Below, in pieces: positions 7,074 to 14,628 of a stretch of 26,979 nucleotides of DNA. Source of the DNA: Deltaproteobacteria bacterium. GTDB lineage: Bacteria > Desulfobacterota_B > Binatia > UBA9968. The DNA is taken from contig VBKY01000019.1 in assembly GCA_005879255.1 (NCBI GenBank), positions 1-26,979 on the forward strand. The letters are read 5' to 3'. Within the stretch, counting starts at the first letter, position 1, and every line of letters begins with the position of its first letter. The translations under genes and the position numbers were made by a program. The notes beneath the pieces are model-generated. The model saw only the letters and a list, made by a program, of their open reading frames with translations. It was not told the origin of the DNA and did not search any database.

Positions 7074-8390
7074 ATTTCACTGCTTCCGACACTGCGATTG
7101 ATCCGGCTGTTGGCGCTCGGCGCGCCGCTCTGGCTTCTAGCCGTTATCGTTCCGGCTGGCTGGCTCGCCGGAGTGCTGTACTGCTTGCTGTTGGCCGCGC
7201 TCACTTGGCGGGATTTGGCCACGATCCCGCGACGTTCGCAGCTCAGCGCCCGGCGCCAATTGCCGCCGCGGTTCGCGCTCGACGTCGAGCACTCGATCAG
7301 GCTGATTCTCCACAATCGCTCCGCTCTACGGGTGCAAGCTTCGCTGCGCGACGAGCTACCTGACACTTTCGAGTCGATGACCGATTTGCCACCCGTAGCG
7401 ATTCCGCCCGGGGGTGAGGCTCAATTAGATTTTACCGTTCGGCCGCTCAAGCGCGGTGCGCATGCATTCGGCAACTTGGTCTTGCGCCTGCAAGGCGAAC
7501 GAGGCTTAATCCAGCAACAAATCTCGCTTATCGTCGCCGATACCGCTAAAGTCTATCCGAATTTTCGCGGTGCCGATCAATACCAACTGCTGGCGAAAAT
7601 CGATCAACGTGACGAGATCGTTCGCAAACCGGCACAAATCAGGGCTGCAGGCACGGACTTTGAGAGCCTGCGGCCTTACATTGCCGGCGAAGACCCACGC
7701 AACATCGATTGGAAGGCCACGGCGCGGCGTGGCGCGTTGGTCAGCCGCAACAAACAGGTGGAAAAAGGACAACAGCTAGCCGTCCTTTTGGACGCCGGAC
7801 GCCTAATGGCGGAAACCATCGGCAAGTATTCGAAACTGGAGCACGCGCTCAATGCCACCGTCATGCTCAGTTATGTCGCGCAAAAGCGCGGCGATGCCCT
7901 TGCCGTCGCTTCTTTCTCCAACAGGATCGAGTCCTTTTTACCTTCAGTGCGCGGTCCATCGCTTCTCGCACGGGTGCTGGAATCGCTTTACACCGTCCAG
8001 GTGCGCTCGGTGGAGTCCGACTACTGGCAAGCGATTGCGCAGATCATGACCATGCTCCGGCGGCGCAGCCTGTTGATTCTGCTCACCGACGTATTGGACG
8101 CCTCGGCCAGTGCAGGTTTGATCAATAACCTGTCACGCGCTGCGGAAAAGCATTTGGTACTCTGTGTGATACTCAGCGAGCCTCAACTGGGTGAGCTCGC
8201 CCACTCGATTCCCGTCACCGTAGAAGAAAGCTATCGAAAAGCCGCTGCCTGCGATCAGTTGCGCCGGCGCCGGTTGGCGCTCGAGAATATGCGCTCCCGG
8301 GGAATCTTGGTCTTGGAGACCAGTCCCGCCCACTTGAGCATCCACCTGGTTAAACGATACTTGGAAATTCGCCAAGCCAACCTGCAATAG
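7074..8390 (+). CDS. DUF58 domain protein (MoxR partner)
   Basis: A protein of about 430 residues. Two membrane helices near the N-terminus are followed by an immunoglobulin-like beta domain, then the DUF58 signature GTDFESLRPYIAGEDPRNID and WKATARRGALVSRNKQVEKG. Downstream is a von Willebrand factor A-like domain whose metal-site start reads LLDAGRLM in place of the usual D-x-S-x-S, so metal binding may be altered. The start is unusual. The first standard codon is TTG at 7098 with no ribosome binding site, whereas an ATT at 7074 has AAAGGA seven bases upstream and would add ISLLPTLR, which fits the family N-terminus. I give 7074 but 7098 remains possible. It lies 16 bases after the MoxR gene. 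Confidence 0.88.
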   Translation: MSLLPTLRLIRLLALGAPLWLLAVIVPAGWLAGVLYCLLLAALTWRDLATIPRRSQLSARRQLPPRFALDVEHSIRLILHNRSALRVQASLRDELPDTFESMTDLPPVAIPPGGEAQLDFTVRPLKRGAHAFGNLVLRLQGERGLIQQQISLIVADTAKVYPNFRGADQYQLLAKIDQRDEIVRKPAQIRAAGTDFESLRPYIAGEDPRNIDWKATARRGALVSRNKQVEKGQQLAVLLDAGRLMAETIGKYSKLEHALNATVMLSYVAQKRGDALAVASFSNRIESFLPSVRGPSLLARVLESLYTVQVRSVESDYWQAIAQIMTMLRRRSLLILLTDVLDASASAGLINNLSRAAEKHLVLCVILSEPQLGELAHSIPVTVEESYRKAAACDQLRRRRLALENMRSRGILVLETSPAHLSIHLVKRYLEIRQANLQ

Positions 8391-8437
8391 CGCGATGGTC
8401 GCCGGAGCGAAAGCGCAACCAAGAGTGAAAAACAAAT

Positions 8438-8449
8438 TTCACCACGAAG
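8438..8449 (+). repeat. TTCACCACGAAG dispersed 12-mer, copy 1
   Basis: This exact 12-mer recurs at 14529-14540 in the same orientation and at 19580-19591 inverted. All three are intergenic. It matches the start of 'CACCACGAAGG' intergenic repeats seen in many bacterial genomes. Confidence 0.5.
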
Positions 8450-8551
8450 TCCGCCTCCTTCATCCTCCCCCGCAAGAGACTGTGTCGCAATGGGTGGAAT
8501 ATTCAAAGTAAACCTGTTCAGAGCATCGCCGAGAAGACGATAGGGTTCAGA

Positions 8552-8662
8552 GTGATTGTCTTAAAGCTAAGTGTTGAACCAGTTTTGCCTCCAACTGGTG
8601 CCTAGACGTACTCGCCGCGAATCTTACGCCATCACCGGGATGTCATCTTTCTTGTTGTTTTC
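8552..8662 (+). pseudogene. Degraded 5' portion of the RDD gene, interrupted by TAG
   Basis: In the same frame as the RDD ORF that follows, a GTG at 8552 (with AGGG upstream) encodes VIVLKLSVEPVLPPTGA, then a TAG at 8603-8605, then TYSPRILRHHRDVIFLVV leading directly into the downstream ORF. RDD proteins of this operon type commonly begin with a similar '..VETPE..' strand and a first helix in which Arg and Asp are seven residues apart; here R-ILRHHR-D keeps that spacing. The stop therefore appears to cut a once continuous gene. Confidence 0.45.
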
Positions 8663-9388
8663 TTGACTGGCGGGCTCTTTACCTTGAGATCGCTTGTTAC
8701 TTCATCCCAGGGCAGCTCCAGTTGGAGCGCTTCATGGATTCTGGCGTTTTTGGTATTGGTCATTTTTTTGATCAACTGGGGCTATTACGTTTTTTTTGAA
8801 GGCCTTTGGCAAGGATCGACGCCGGGAAAAAACCGTGTGGGCATCCGCGTTATTCGCCAAGACGGGCTGCCGATCGGATGGCGCGAGGCCGCGCTGCGCA
8901 ATTTGGTGCGCGCCGCCGACATGCTGCCACCCCCATGCTATTTATTGGGCGGGCTGGTGATGTACTTTGATCCGCTCGGTCGCCGGCTCGGCGATATGGT
9001 GGCCGGAACCTACGTGGTCGTCGAAAAATTCGCGCTCGCCGAACAAGGCGCCAGCGGCGCAGCCTGGGCCACTCGCGTGGAACAAGGCCGTTCGCGCCAA
9101 GCGCTGACCTTGGCGCGCGGCATGATCTCGGCTCAACAGATCGGCTTGATCGAACAATTCCTGGCGCGGCGCCACGAGCTGTCCCAAGAGCGCCGCGCAC
9201 TCCTAGTCTGGCAAATTGCCGAGCCGCTGTTGTCCATGCTCGGTGAAGATCGTGACAGCTTGGCGCGCAGCGCCGATCGCACGAAACGCTGCGAACAGAT
9301 ACTCTTACAAGTTCTCGATCTCGCCCAAAGCCGCGAGCCCCATGTCGCCGTCGCCCGCAAGACGCCGCAACCAAGCTCCCTATTTTGA
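8663..9388 (+). CDS. RDD family membrane protein, N-terminally shortened
   Basis: RDD proteins are small membrane proteins named for conserved Arg and Asp residues; most have no proven function, though some are linked to transport. From the TTG at 8663 the product is 241 residues. It retains the second helix (WILAFLVLVIFLINWGYYVF), the conserved GLWQGSTPGKNRVGIRVI loop with R/D-containing context, then LRNLVRAADMLPP and the terminal DPLGRRLGDMVAGTYVVVEK. A cytoplasmic tail of about 110 residues with ARRHELSQERRALL is typical of RDD proteins encoded beside SpoIIM. The first helix is incomplete unless translation begins upstream, where a TAG interrupts the frame. The gene may be decayed, or may be expressed in shortened form. 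Confidence 0.7.
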   Translation: MTGGLFTLRSLVTSSQGSSSWSASWILAFLVLVIFLINWGYYVFFEGLWQGSTPGKNRVGIRVIRQDGLPIGWREAALRNLVRAADMLPPPCYLLGGLVMYFDPLGRRLGDMVAGTYVVVEKFALAEQGASGAAWATRVEQGRSRQALTLARGMISAQQIGLIEQFLARRHELSQERRALLVWQIAEPLLSMLGEDRDSLARSADRTKRCEQILLQVLDLAQSREPHVAVARKTPQPSSLF

Positions 9389-9402
9389 CATGAATAATTG
9401 AC

Positions 9403-10380
9403 ATGCAGGACGCCGACGAAAAGCTTGACCAATGGATGCGCTTCTATCGAAGCGTGCAAGTTCTACTACGGGCCGGTCCGCGCGCCCTGCGCCGCTTGAG
9501 CGCCGCCGAGCTGACGCGTCTGATTGACGACTATCAAGGGCTAACCGCCGATCTAGCGCGAGCGCGCTCGTTCGGCGCGGCGCGCCAAACCGTGGATCAG
9601 CTCAATCGCATCGCCGTGGCCGGGCACAACTTATTGTACGGGCAAATTCGTTTGCGCGAGGCCGGCGCGACGACGCATTGGTTTGGCCGCTTCGCGAGAG
9701 CGGTGCGCGCGCATGTTTGGGCGGTCGCCTTGTCCGCGACCATGCTCTTCGGCTCGGCCGTCGTTAGCTTCGTCGCCATCCAACTTCACCCACACTTAGG
9801 CTACGATCTTCTCGACGAGAGTTTTCTCGACTTCGATCCCGCAAGTAAAGAAAATTTGCACAACATCCCGAGTCTGGCGCGCCCCGTCATATCGTCGTTG
9901 ATTATTTCGAACAACATCCAAGTCACGCTGCTCGCCTTCGGCTTCGGGCTCACCGCAGGCCTAGGCACGAGCTTGTTGTTGATATTCAACGGTATCCACT
10001 TGGGTTCCGTGGCCGGCTGGATGACGCTGCACGGAAAACAAAGGGCGCTGTGGGGATGGATCATGCCGCATGGCGGCACGGAGCTGCTGGCCATCTGCCT
10101 CGCGGGCGCGGCGGGTTACCTACTCGCCAGCGCGATCATTGCGCCCGGACAAGTGCGACGCAGCACGGCGCTCAAGCGCGTCGGCACCGATGCGCTGACG
10201 ATCGAGCTTGGCTGCATGGTGATGTTAGTCATCGCCGGATTCATCGAGGGCTTCGTTTCCCCGAGCCAAATAGATTATGCCAGCCGCATTGGCGTTCTCG
10301 TCGTGAGCCTCGCGCTCTGGGCGATCTACCTACTTAGCGCCGGCCGGGATCGAACGCCGCTGGTCTCATCTGATCCTTGA
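9403..10380 (+). CDS. SpoIIM-like (stage II sporulation protein M) membrane protein
   Basis: A 325-residue protein with a soluble helical N-terminal region (about 100 residues) and about five membrane helices. The family core is plain: SNNIQVTLLAFGFGLTAGLG (about 169-188), LIFNGIHLGSVAG, then PHGGTELLAICLAGAAGYLL (222-241) and IEGFVSPS near the end. Bacillus SpoIIM acts with SpoIID and SpoIIP in engulfment, but this broader family is widespread in non-sporulating bacteria beside RDD, DUF58 and MoxR genes, as here, so sporulation should not be inferred. The start at 9403 has no clear ribosome binding site and lies 14 bases after the RDD stop; the octamer TTGACATG occurs at both 9385 and 9398, duplicating the start region. 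It closes the operon-like run. Confidence 0.92.
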   Translation: MQDADEKLDQWMRFYRSVQVLLRAGPRALRRLSAAELTRLIDDYQGLTADLARARSFGAARQTVDQLNRIAVAGHNLLYGQIRLREAGATTHWFGRFARAVRAHVWAVALSATMLFGSAVVSFVAIQLHPHLGYDLLDESFLDFDPASKENLHNIPSLARPVISSLIISNNIQVTLLAFGFGLTAGLGTSLLLIFNGIHLGSVAGWMTLHGKQRALWGWIMPHGGTELLAICLAGAAGYLLASAIIAPGQVRRSTALKRVGTDALTIELGCMVMLVIAGFIEGFVSPSQIDYASRIGVLVVSLALWAIYLLSAGRDRTPLVSSDP

Positions 10381-10462
10381 TGGCTGCTTGACCGACAAAA
10401 CCGCAAATGGTGCAGAGAAACGCGTTGGTTTGCGGCGCAACCTGCGTTTAAGTACAGTATCG

Positions 10463-10498
10463 TCGCTCGACAATTTTTAGAGTTTCTTTGTCGAGCGA
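10463..10498. promoter_or_regulatory. Perfect 11-bp inverted repeat between SpoIIM-like gene and pssA
   Basis: TCGCTCGACAA (10463-10473) and TTGTCGAGCGA (10488-10498) are exact inverted copies around a 14-base AT-rich loop. No T-run follows on the plus strand. It could be an operator upstream of the phosphatidylserine synthase gene or a weak terminator for the preceding operon. Confidence 0.4.
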
Positions 10499-10533
10499 TC
10501 CTGATTTCCGTTCACGCTAAAAATGGAAGGTCG

Positions 10534-11178
10534 ATGATCATGGCGCAGCCGAAATCGACTAAGCCGCGCATCCATTTTTCAATGCTCCGGACGTATCAGT
10601 TGGCAGATCTGATTACGCTCGCCAACGGCGCCGCCGGAATGGCGGCGGTTTTCGTCACCATGAGCTATCTGACGTCTCCGGACAATTGGCGCATCTATCT
10701 GGCGTTGGCGTTGTTGCCGGCCGCGCTGGTCTTCGATATCGCCGACGGCAAAGTTGCGCGTCGTCATGATGAGCAATCGCCTTTCGGTCAAGAACTGGAT
10801 TCGCTGGCGGATATCGTCAGCTTCGGTGTCGCCCCCGCTACCCTCGCCTATGCGCTCGGCATGCGCGGAGCATTCGACATCATCGTTTTCATTTTTTTTG
10901 TCGCCTGCGGCATCAGCCGATTGGCACGCTACAACGTTCCCGCCGGGCAACTCGACGACGTCAGCGGCAAGGTGAAATATTTCGAGGGCACACCGATTCC
11001 CTCGAGCTTGATTCTCGTGGCTATCCTGGCAACTTGCGTGTATTTCGGTCGCACTGGCGATAATCTTCCGCTCGGCGTCGTCGAGATTGCCGGCGCGCAC
11101 TGGCATCCGCTTTCGCTGTTATTTTTCGTAAACGGTTGTACGATGATCAGCAAGACGGTGCGCATTCCGAAACTATAA
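10534..11178 (+). CDS. pssA: CDP-diacylglycerol--serine O-phosphatidyltransferase
   Basis: The enzyme joins serine to CDP-diacylglycerol to make phosphatidylserine, the precursor of phosphatidylethanolamine, in the inner membrane. This 214-residue protein has the CDP-alcohol phosphotransferase motif with all key residues: D68, D71-G72, A75-R76, G85, D89 and D93 (spacing DG-x2-AR-x8-G-x3-D-x3-D). About six hydrophobic helices follow. The N-terminal LITLANGAAGMAAVF and later LARYNVPAG...KYFEGTPIPSS are typical of the bacterial type II (Bacillus-like) serine enzymes and distinguish it from PgsA and choline transferases. GGAAGG precedes the ATG; MAQPK three codons in is an alternative start. No decarboxylase gene (psd), a frequent neighbour, is in the window. 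Confidence 0.9.
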   Translation: MIMAQPKSTKPRIHFSMLRTYQLADLITLANGAAGMAAVFVTMSYLTSPDNWRIYLALALLPAALVFDIADGKVARRHDEQSPFGQELDSLADIVSFGVAPATLAYALGMRGAFDIIVFIFFVACGISRLARYNVPAGQLDDVSGKVKYFEGTPIPSSLILVAILATCVYFGRTGDNLPLGVVEIAGAHWHPLSLLFFVNGCTMISKTVRIPKL

Positions 11179-11206
11179 GGCGGCCCAAACTCACATTGCG
11201 AGGAGT

Positions 11207-11218
11207 TCCAACGTTGGG
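11207..11218. promoter_or_regulatory. Short palindrome upstream of the NMT1 binding-protein gene
   Basis: CCAACGTTGG is self-complementary and sits about 35 bases before the start of the binding-protein gene, within a looser GAGT...ACTC dyad. It may be an operator, but a ten-base palindrome can arise by chance. Confidence 0.2.
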
Positions 11219-11250
11219 TTAACGACTCACTGGCTAGAAACGGACCCATC

Positions 11251-12222
11251 ATGAGAATGAAGATTGTCGTGTACGCCGTTGCGTTCGCCGTCTCTATTGG
11301 CGCCACCGGCCTAGGCGACGCGCAAGAAAAAGTGCGTGTTGCCGTTTCCAATTTTTCCGCCTCTTACATTTCCATGCACATCGCCAACAGACGGGGCTTT
11401 TACGCCGAAGAAGGAATGGTCGTTGAGATCATACTGATGGCGGGACTCACTAGCACCCGAGCGCTCATCGGCAATAGCGTGGAGTTTGGTTCGGCAAGTA
11501 ACCCCACCGCAGCGGTTCAAGGTGCAAAGCTCAAAATTCTCATGGTGTTCAATGACAAACCACCGGGGATCTTAGTCGCCCAGCCTGGGATCAAGAGCGT
11601 CGCCGAGTTGCGCGGCAAACGAGTCGGTGGATCCACCGTCGGCAGTTTGGAGTATGGCCGGCTAAAAGAGCTGCTGCCAAAGTTTGGTTTACAGCTCGAA
11701 AGAGACGTTACTTTTATCCCGGTTGGAGCGACCAGCACCCGTTTCACGGCGCTCCGAGCCGGCACCATCGACGCTTCACCGCTTAGCCCGCCATCGAGTT
11801 TTCTGGCCCAGGACGCGGGCTTCCCGGTGCTGTTGCGCACCGCGGATCATTTAGAGGACATTCAGGCGTCGATCGTAGCCACGGACGAGCGCTTGGCTCG
11901 CCAGGGAGACTTGGTTCGCCGCTTCATGCGCGCAACGGTCAAAGGGCAACGAGTCTATCTCGCCAACCGGCAGGAAGGGATTACCGCGATCACGGAGTTC
12001 ACCCGCAATAAGGACCGCGAGCTGATGGCGCGTGTTTACGACGATCATATGAAAACCATCGCGCGCGATGGGACGATCTCCGATCGATTGCAGCGCATCG
12101 TCATCGAGCGCAGTAAGCGCTTAGTCAACGTGACCCGTGACGTGCGACCGGAAGAGATCTTCGATTTTTCCTACATCCGCAGGGCGCAGGCCGAAGTGAC
12201 ACAAAGCGGTTGGACACCGTAA
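11251..12222 (+). CDS. ABC transporter substrate-binding protein, NMT1/THI5-like
   Basis: A 323-residue periplasmic binding protein of the NMT1/SsuA/THI5-like class, whose members bind sulfonates, pyrimidines, nitrate or aromatic acids for ABC importers. Residues 1-24 are a Sec signal peptide ending GDAQ. The mature protein starts KVRVAVSNFSASYISMHIAN and continues RGFYAEEGMVVEIILM, the family's first lobe; then LIGNSVEFGSA, IKSVAELRGKRVGGST and LRAGTIDASPLSPPSS, the usual lobe-switch landmarks. No lipobox cysteine is present. No ABC permease or ATPase gene is nearby, and its 3' end faces the TAXI gene with 24 bases between stop codons. The ligand cannot be told from sequence. Confidence 0.85.
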   Translation: MRMKIVVYAVAFAVSIGATGLGDAQEKVRVAVSNFSASYISMHIANRRGFYAEEGMVVEIILMAGLTSTRALIGNSVEFGSASNPTAAVQGAKLKILMVFNDKPPGILVAQPGIKSVAELRGKRVGGSTVGSLEYGRLKELLPKFGLQLERDVTFIPVGATSTRFTALRAGTIDASPLSPPSSFLAQDAGFPVLLRTADHLEDIQASIVATDERLARQGDLVRRFMRATVKGQRVYLANRQEGITAITEFTRNKDRELMARVYDDHMKTIARDGTISDRLQRIVIERSKRLVNVTRDVRPEEIFDFSYIRRAQAEVTQSGWTP

Positions 12223-12246
12223 TACTGGTCTCCGGTCTTCCGTACC

Positions 12247-13146
12247 TTAACTTAGCCATCCCGTTTCCCGATAAGCCTTGACTGCGCCGGGATGCAGCGG
12301 CACACCGCCGAACTCGAAGGCGGCAGCGCCTTTGATGCGCAGCGGTGTGAAAAGATCCTTCAGTCCTTTGAACAGCAGATTCATCTGCGGCAACCTGTCG
12401 AGGTTGTCGGCGATCGCTTTGGCCATGTCATGCACGACGTTGTCGAGAACTCTTTCGTGCGTGACCAAGACATTGATAACTCCGACCTGCATCACATCCT
12501 CCACCACGCCACGGAAAACATTTTTTTCCACTAGCACCGGACGATAGAACGGCACTTGCGCGAGCACCTTGTCGAGTTGACCCGCAGCGAAGGGAACCAC
12601 TCGGATATCGGCGCACTGACTAAGATCGGTTAAAACTTTGTTAGGGATCGGCGGATGAAATTGCACGTCGATGGCACCGGCAACCAACGCATCCGCGCCC
12701 TCTGCGAAGCCCATGTGCAACGGCGTAAAGCTATCGAAAGAGATTCCCAACAGGTCAAAGATCGTGCGGATGTGTTGCTCCATGCCGCTGCCTTTGGTGC
12801 CGATCGCTACGCGCTTCCCGTTGAAGTCGGCCACGGATCGAATCGGTGAGCTCGCGAGTTTGACAAAACACATCGGCCCCGCGTTGGCCGGCGCCACCAT
12901 GCGCACGGCGATGGGCTTGGTGAATGGCGCCGTCGCGTTTTTCGCGCGACCGATCCAGTTGGACGCCATAAAGCCGAACTCGAGCTCGCCGCCGTCGAGC
13001 TGCTCCGCATTGTGAATGCTCGCATCACTGGTCTGCACGACGCACTGATCCGCACCCGAACGCCCGCGATTGAATAGTTCAGCGATTGCCTGGCCTTGAG
13101 TATAAAAGGTTCCGCCGTGCTCCGATGTGCCCATTCTAACTGCCAT
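12247..13146 (-). CDS. TAXI-family TRAP transporter solute-binding protein, without signal peptide
   Basis: TAXI proteins are the binding subunits of TRAP-type importers for dicarboxylates, glutamate and similar acids. This one has the family start VRMGTSEHGGTFYTQGQAIA, followed by VVQTSDASIHNAEQL, then RSVADFNGKRVAIGTKGSG and VAGAIDVQFHPP, and the end LHPGAVKAYRETGWL. The start at 13146 is fixed by GGAGGA seven bases upstream. Translation then begins directly at the mature domain, 299 residues with no signal peptide. Upstream in-frame sequence, including a possible longer start at 13407, is not signal-like. It may be cytoplasmic, or the leader may have been lost. No TRAP membrane subunits are in the window. 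It is divergent from the amidohydrolase gene. Confidence 0.8.
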   Translation of the reverse strand: MAVRMGTSEHGGTFYTQGQAIAELFNRGRSGADQCVVQTSDASIHNAEQLDGGELEFGFMASNWIGRAKNATAPFTKPIAVRMVAPANAGPMCFVKLASSPIRSVADFNGKRVAIGTKGSGMEQHIRTIFDLLGISFDSFTPLHMGFAEGADALVAGAIDVQFHPPIPNKVLTDLSQCADIRVVPFAAGQLDKVLAQVPFYRPVLVEKNVFRGVVEDVMQVGVINVLVTHERVLDNVVHDMAKAIADNLDRLPQMNLLFKGLKDLFTPLRIKGAAAFEFGGVPLHPGAVKAYRETGWLS

Positions 13147-13396
13147 AATAAGTCCTCCGGTTCGAAGCTTTCCCTTCGTTCCATTTACACCACAGCAGCT
13201 GATAGCTGCAATTGCTCTCCACTTATGGCGCAGACGGCTGCAAACACTTCGGAACCGATTCCGGCATGCAGCTTGACGCTCCGGGTATTGCTGTATTACG
13301 TTTCTGATCATTGAAGAGATACAACATGATCCATGCGCCTTGGGATAATCGAACGTTGAGCAAGTCTTCAACCGTTCGAAGTGCAAAGGAGTTGCT

Positions 13397-14515
13397 ATGG
13401 CGATCATCGATTTAGACTCGCATCTGCGAGACGGTTGGTTACTCGACGAGATCTATCAGCTGCCCGAACCGTTCGCGAAATATACCCCGAGACGCATCGG
13501 TGACGGCAAATATTTCTACTCGAAGTTCGAGCACGATCTTTCACCGCTGGAAGATCCGGTGGCCAATGCGAATTTCAAAAAGCCGGTGACCCACCAGGTT
13601 TTTTACAATCCGGAAGCGAACCAGCGCGGCAATGAGGTGATGCGCTGGCAACAGGGCGGCTACGACATGGAATATCGCATGAAGGACAACGCCCGCGAAG
13701 GGATCGATTTTCAGTTGATCTTTCCGACTTCCATCGATATCCCATCGCAAAATCCCGGCGCGCTGGGAGCCGCGGTCTGCCGCGCTTATAACGATTGGGC
13801 GCACAAGCTTGTCGCCGGTTATCGCGACCGGCTATCACCCGTCGCAATGATACCCGCCGGTTGCCCGGAGGAAATGCCCAACGAGCTAAGACATTGCGTC
13901 GATGATCTCGGTTGCAAAGCCGCGCATTTAGTGAGCTACACCAAGGACAAACAGATGGACGATCCGGCTTTCTTTCCGCTTTACCAAGCCGCGCAAGAGC
14001 TCGACGTTCCGCTTTTCTGCCATCCAAGCACGCTTGGTGATGTCGGCACGTTGATTAACCGGCAAACCCATTTTTTCCCGATGCATATCCTTGGCCGGCC
14101 GCTGAATTGCGTAGCCCCACTGGTTGCTATGGTTCTCGGCGGTGTCTTCGAAAAATTTCCGCGCTTGAAAGTCGCTTTCTTCGAAGTGACTGCGGAATTT
14201 CTAGTTTTCTGGATGCACCGCATGGACGACGACTACGAAGTCATCAAGGACGCCGGCATGTGCCCTCAGTTGAACATGCTGCCGTCCGAATACGTGAAAC
14301 GAAATTGCTACATCACTTGCGAGTCCGACGAGAAGTGGCTGCCGCTGGCGCTGGCCGAGGTGGGAGAGACCCATGTTCTCATGGCTACGGACTATCCGCA
14401 TTTCGATTCGACGTTTCCCAAGACCGTGAGCGGTATTCGGGAGCGGCCGGATATTTCGCCGAAACAGAAAAAACTCATTCTCGAAGACAACGCGTTGAAT
14501 CTGATCCGTGTGTAA
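13397..14515 (+). CDS. Amidohydrolase-family metal-dependent hydrolase or decarboxylase (ACMSD-like)
   Basis: A 372-residue TIM-barrel protein of the amidohydrolase-2 group, which includes aminocarboxymuconate-semialdehyde decarboxylase and related enzymes of aromatic degradation. The N-terminal strand reads IIDLDSHL, so only one histidine of the usual H-x-H pair is present, as in the 'D-x-D-x-H' branch. Other landmarks are NDWAHKLVAGYRDRLSPVAM, VPLFCHPSTLG (metal-site His), FPRLKVAFFEVTAEFLVFWM and MATDYPHFDSTFP (catalytic Asp). The last helix ends with ILEDNALNLIRV, typical of the group. AAAGGAG lies five bases before the ATG. It is followed, after a dispersed repeat, by an iron-type binding protein, RidA and VOC genes on the same strand. 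The actual substrate is unknown. Confidence 0.85.
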   Translation: MAIIDLDSHLRDGWLLDEIYQLPEPFAKYTPRRIGDGKYFYSKFEHDLSPLEDPVANANFKKPVTHQVFYNPEANQRGNEVMRWQQGGYDMEYRMKDNAREGIDFQLIFPTSIDIPSQNPGALGAAVCRAYNDWAHKLVAGYRDRLSPVAMIPAGCPEEMPNELRHCVDDLGCKAAHLVSYTKDKQMDDPAFFPLYQAAQELDVPLFCHPSTLGDVGTLINRQTHFFPMHILGRPLNCVAPLVAMVLGGVFEKFPRLKVAFFEVTAEFLVFWMHRMDDDYEVIKDAGMCPQLNMLPSEYVKRNCYITCESDEKWLPLALAEVGETHVLMATDYPHFDSTFPKTVSGIRERPDISPKQKKLILEDNALNLIRV

Positions 14516-14528
14516 ATGAACGTTTCGA

Positions 14529-14598
14529 TTCACCACGAAGGACGCGGAGGGGAAGTTTGAAAATAAATACTCTGCGTACTCTGCGTCTCTGTGGTGAA
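14529..14598. repeat. Dispersed palindromic repeat with TTCACCAC/GTGGTGAA ends
   Basis: The outer eight bases TTCACCAC and GTGGTGAA are perfect inverted copies; inside lie ACGCGGAGG on the left and ACTCTGCGTACTCTGCGTCT on the right, an imperfect continuation. The left 12 bases TTCACCACGAAG recur at 8438 and, inverted, at 19580. This resembles the 'CACCACAGAG...CTCTGTGGTG' repeats found in many bacterial genomes. It separates the amidohydrolase from the following binding-protein gene. Confidence 0.65.
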
Positions 14599-14628
14599 AT
14601 TCTCGTTTCCGTCCGAGGAAAACTATTG

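Noticed and set aside
9385..9405. Repeated octamer TTGACATG at the SpoIIM-like start, read as a tandem -35 box
   Set aside because: No -10 element lies at proper spacing and the second copy includes the start codon; an eight-base repeat can be chance.
9403..10380. Evidence for endospore formation from a SpoIIM match
   Set aside because: SpoIIM-like proteins beside MoxR/RDD genes are common in non-sporulating bacteria, and no other spore gene is present.
14107..14628. Upstream part of the long open frame that ends in the Fe3+-type binding protein
   Set aside because: It overlaps the amidohydrolase in another frame and encodes Arg-rich filler; a signal peptide and a good ribosome binding site begin at 14629.
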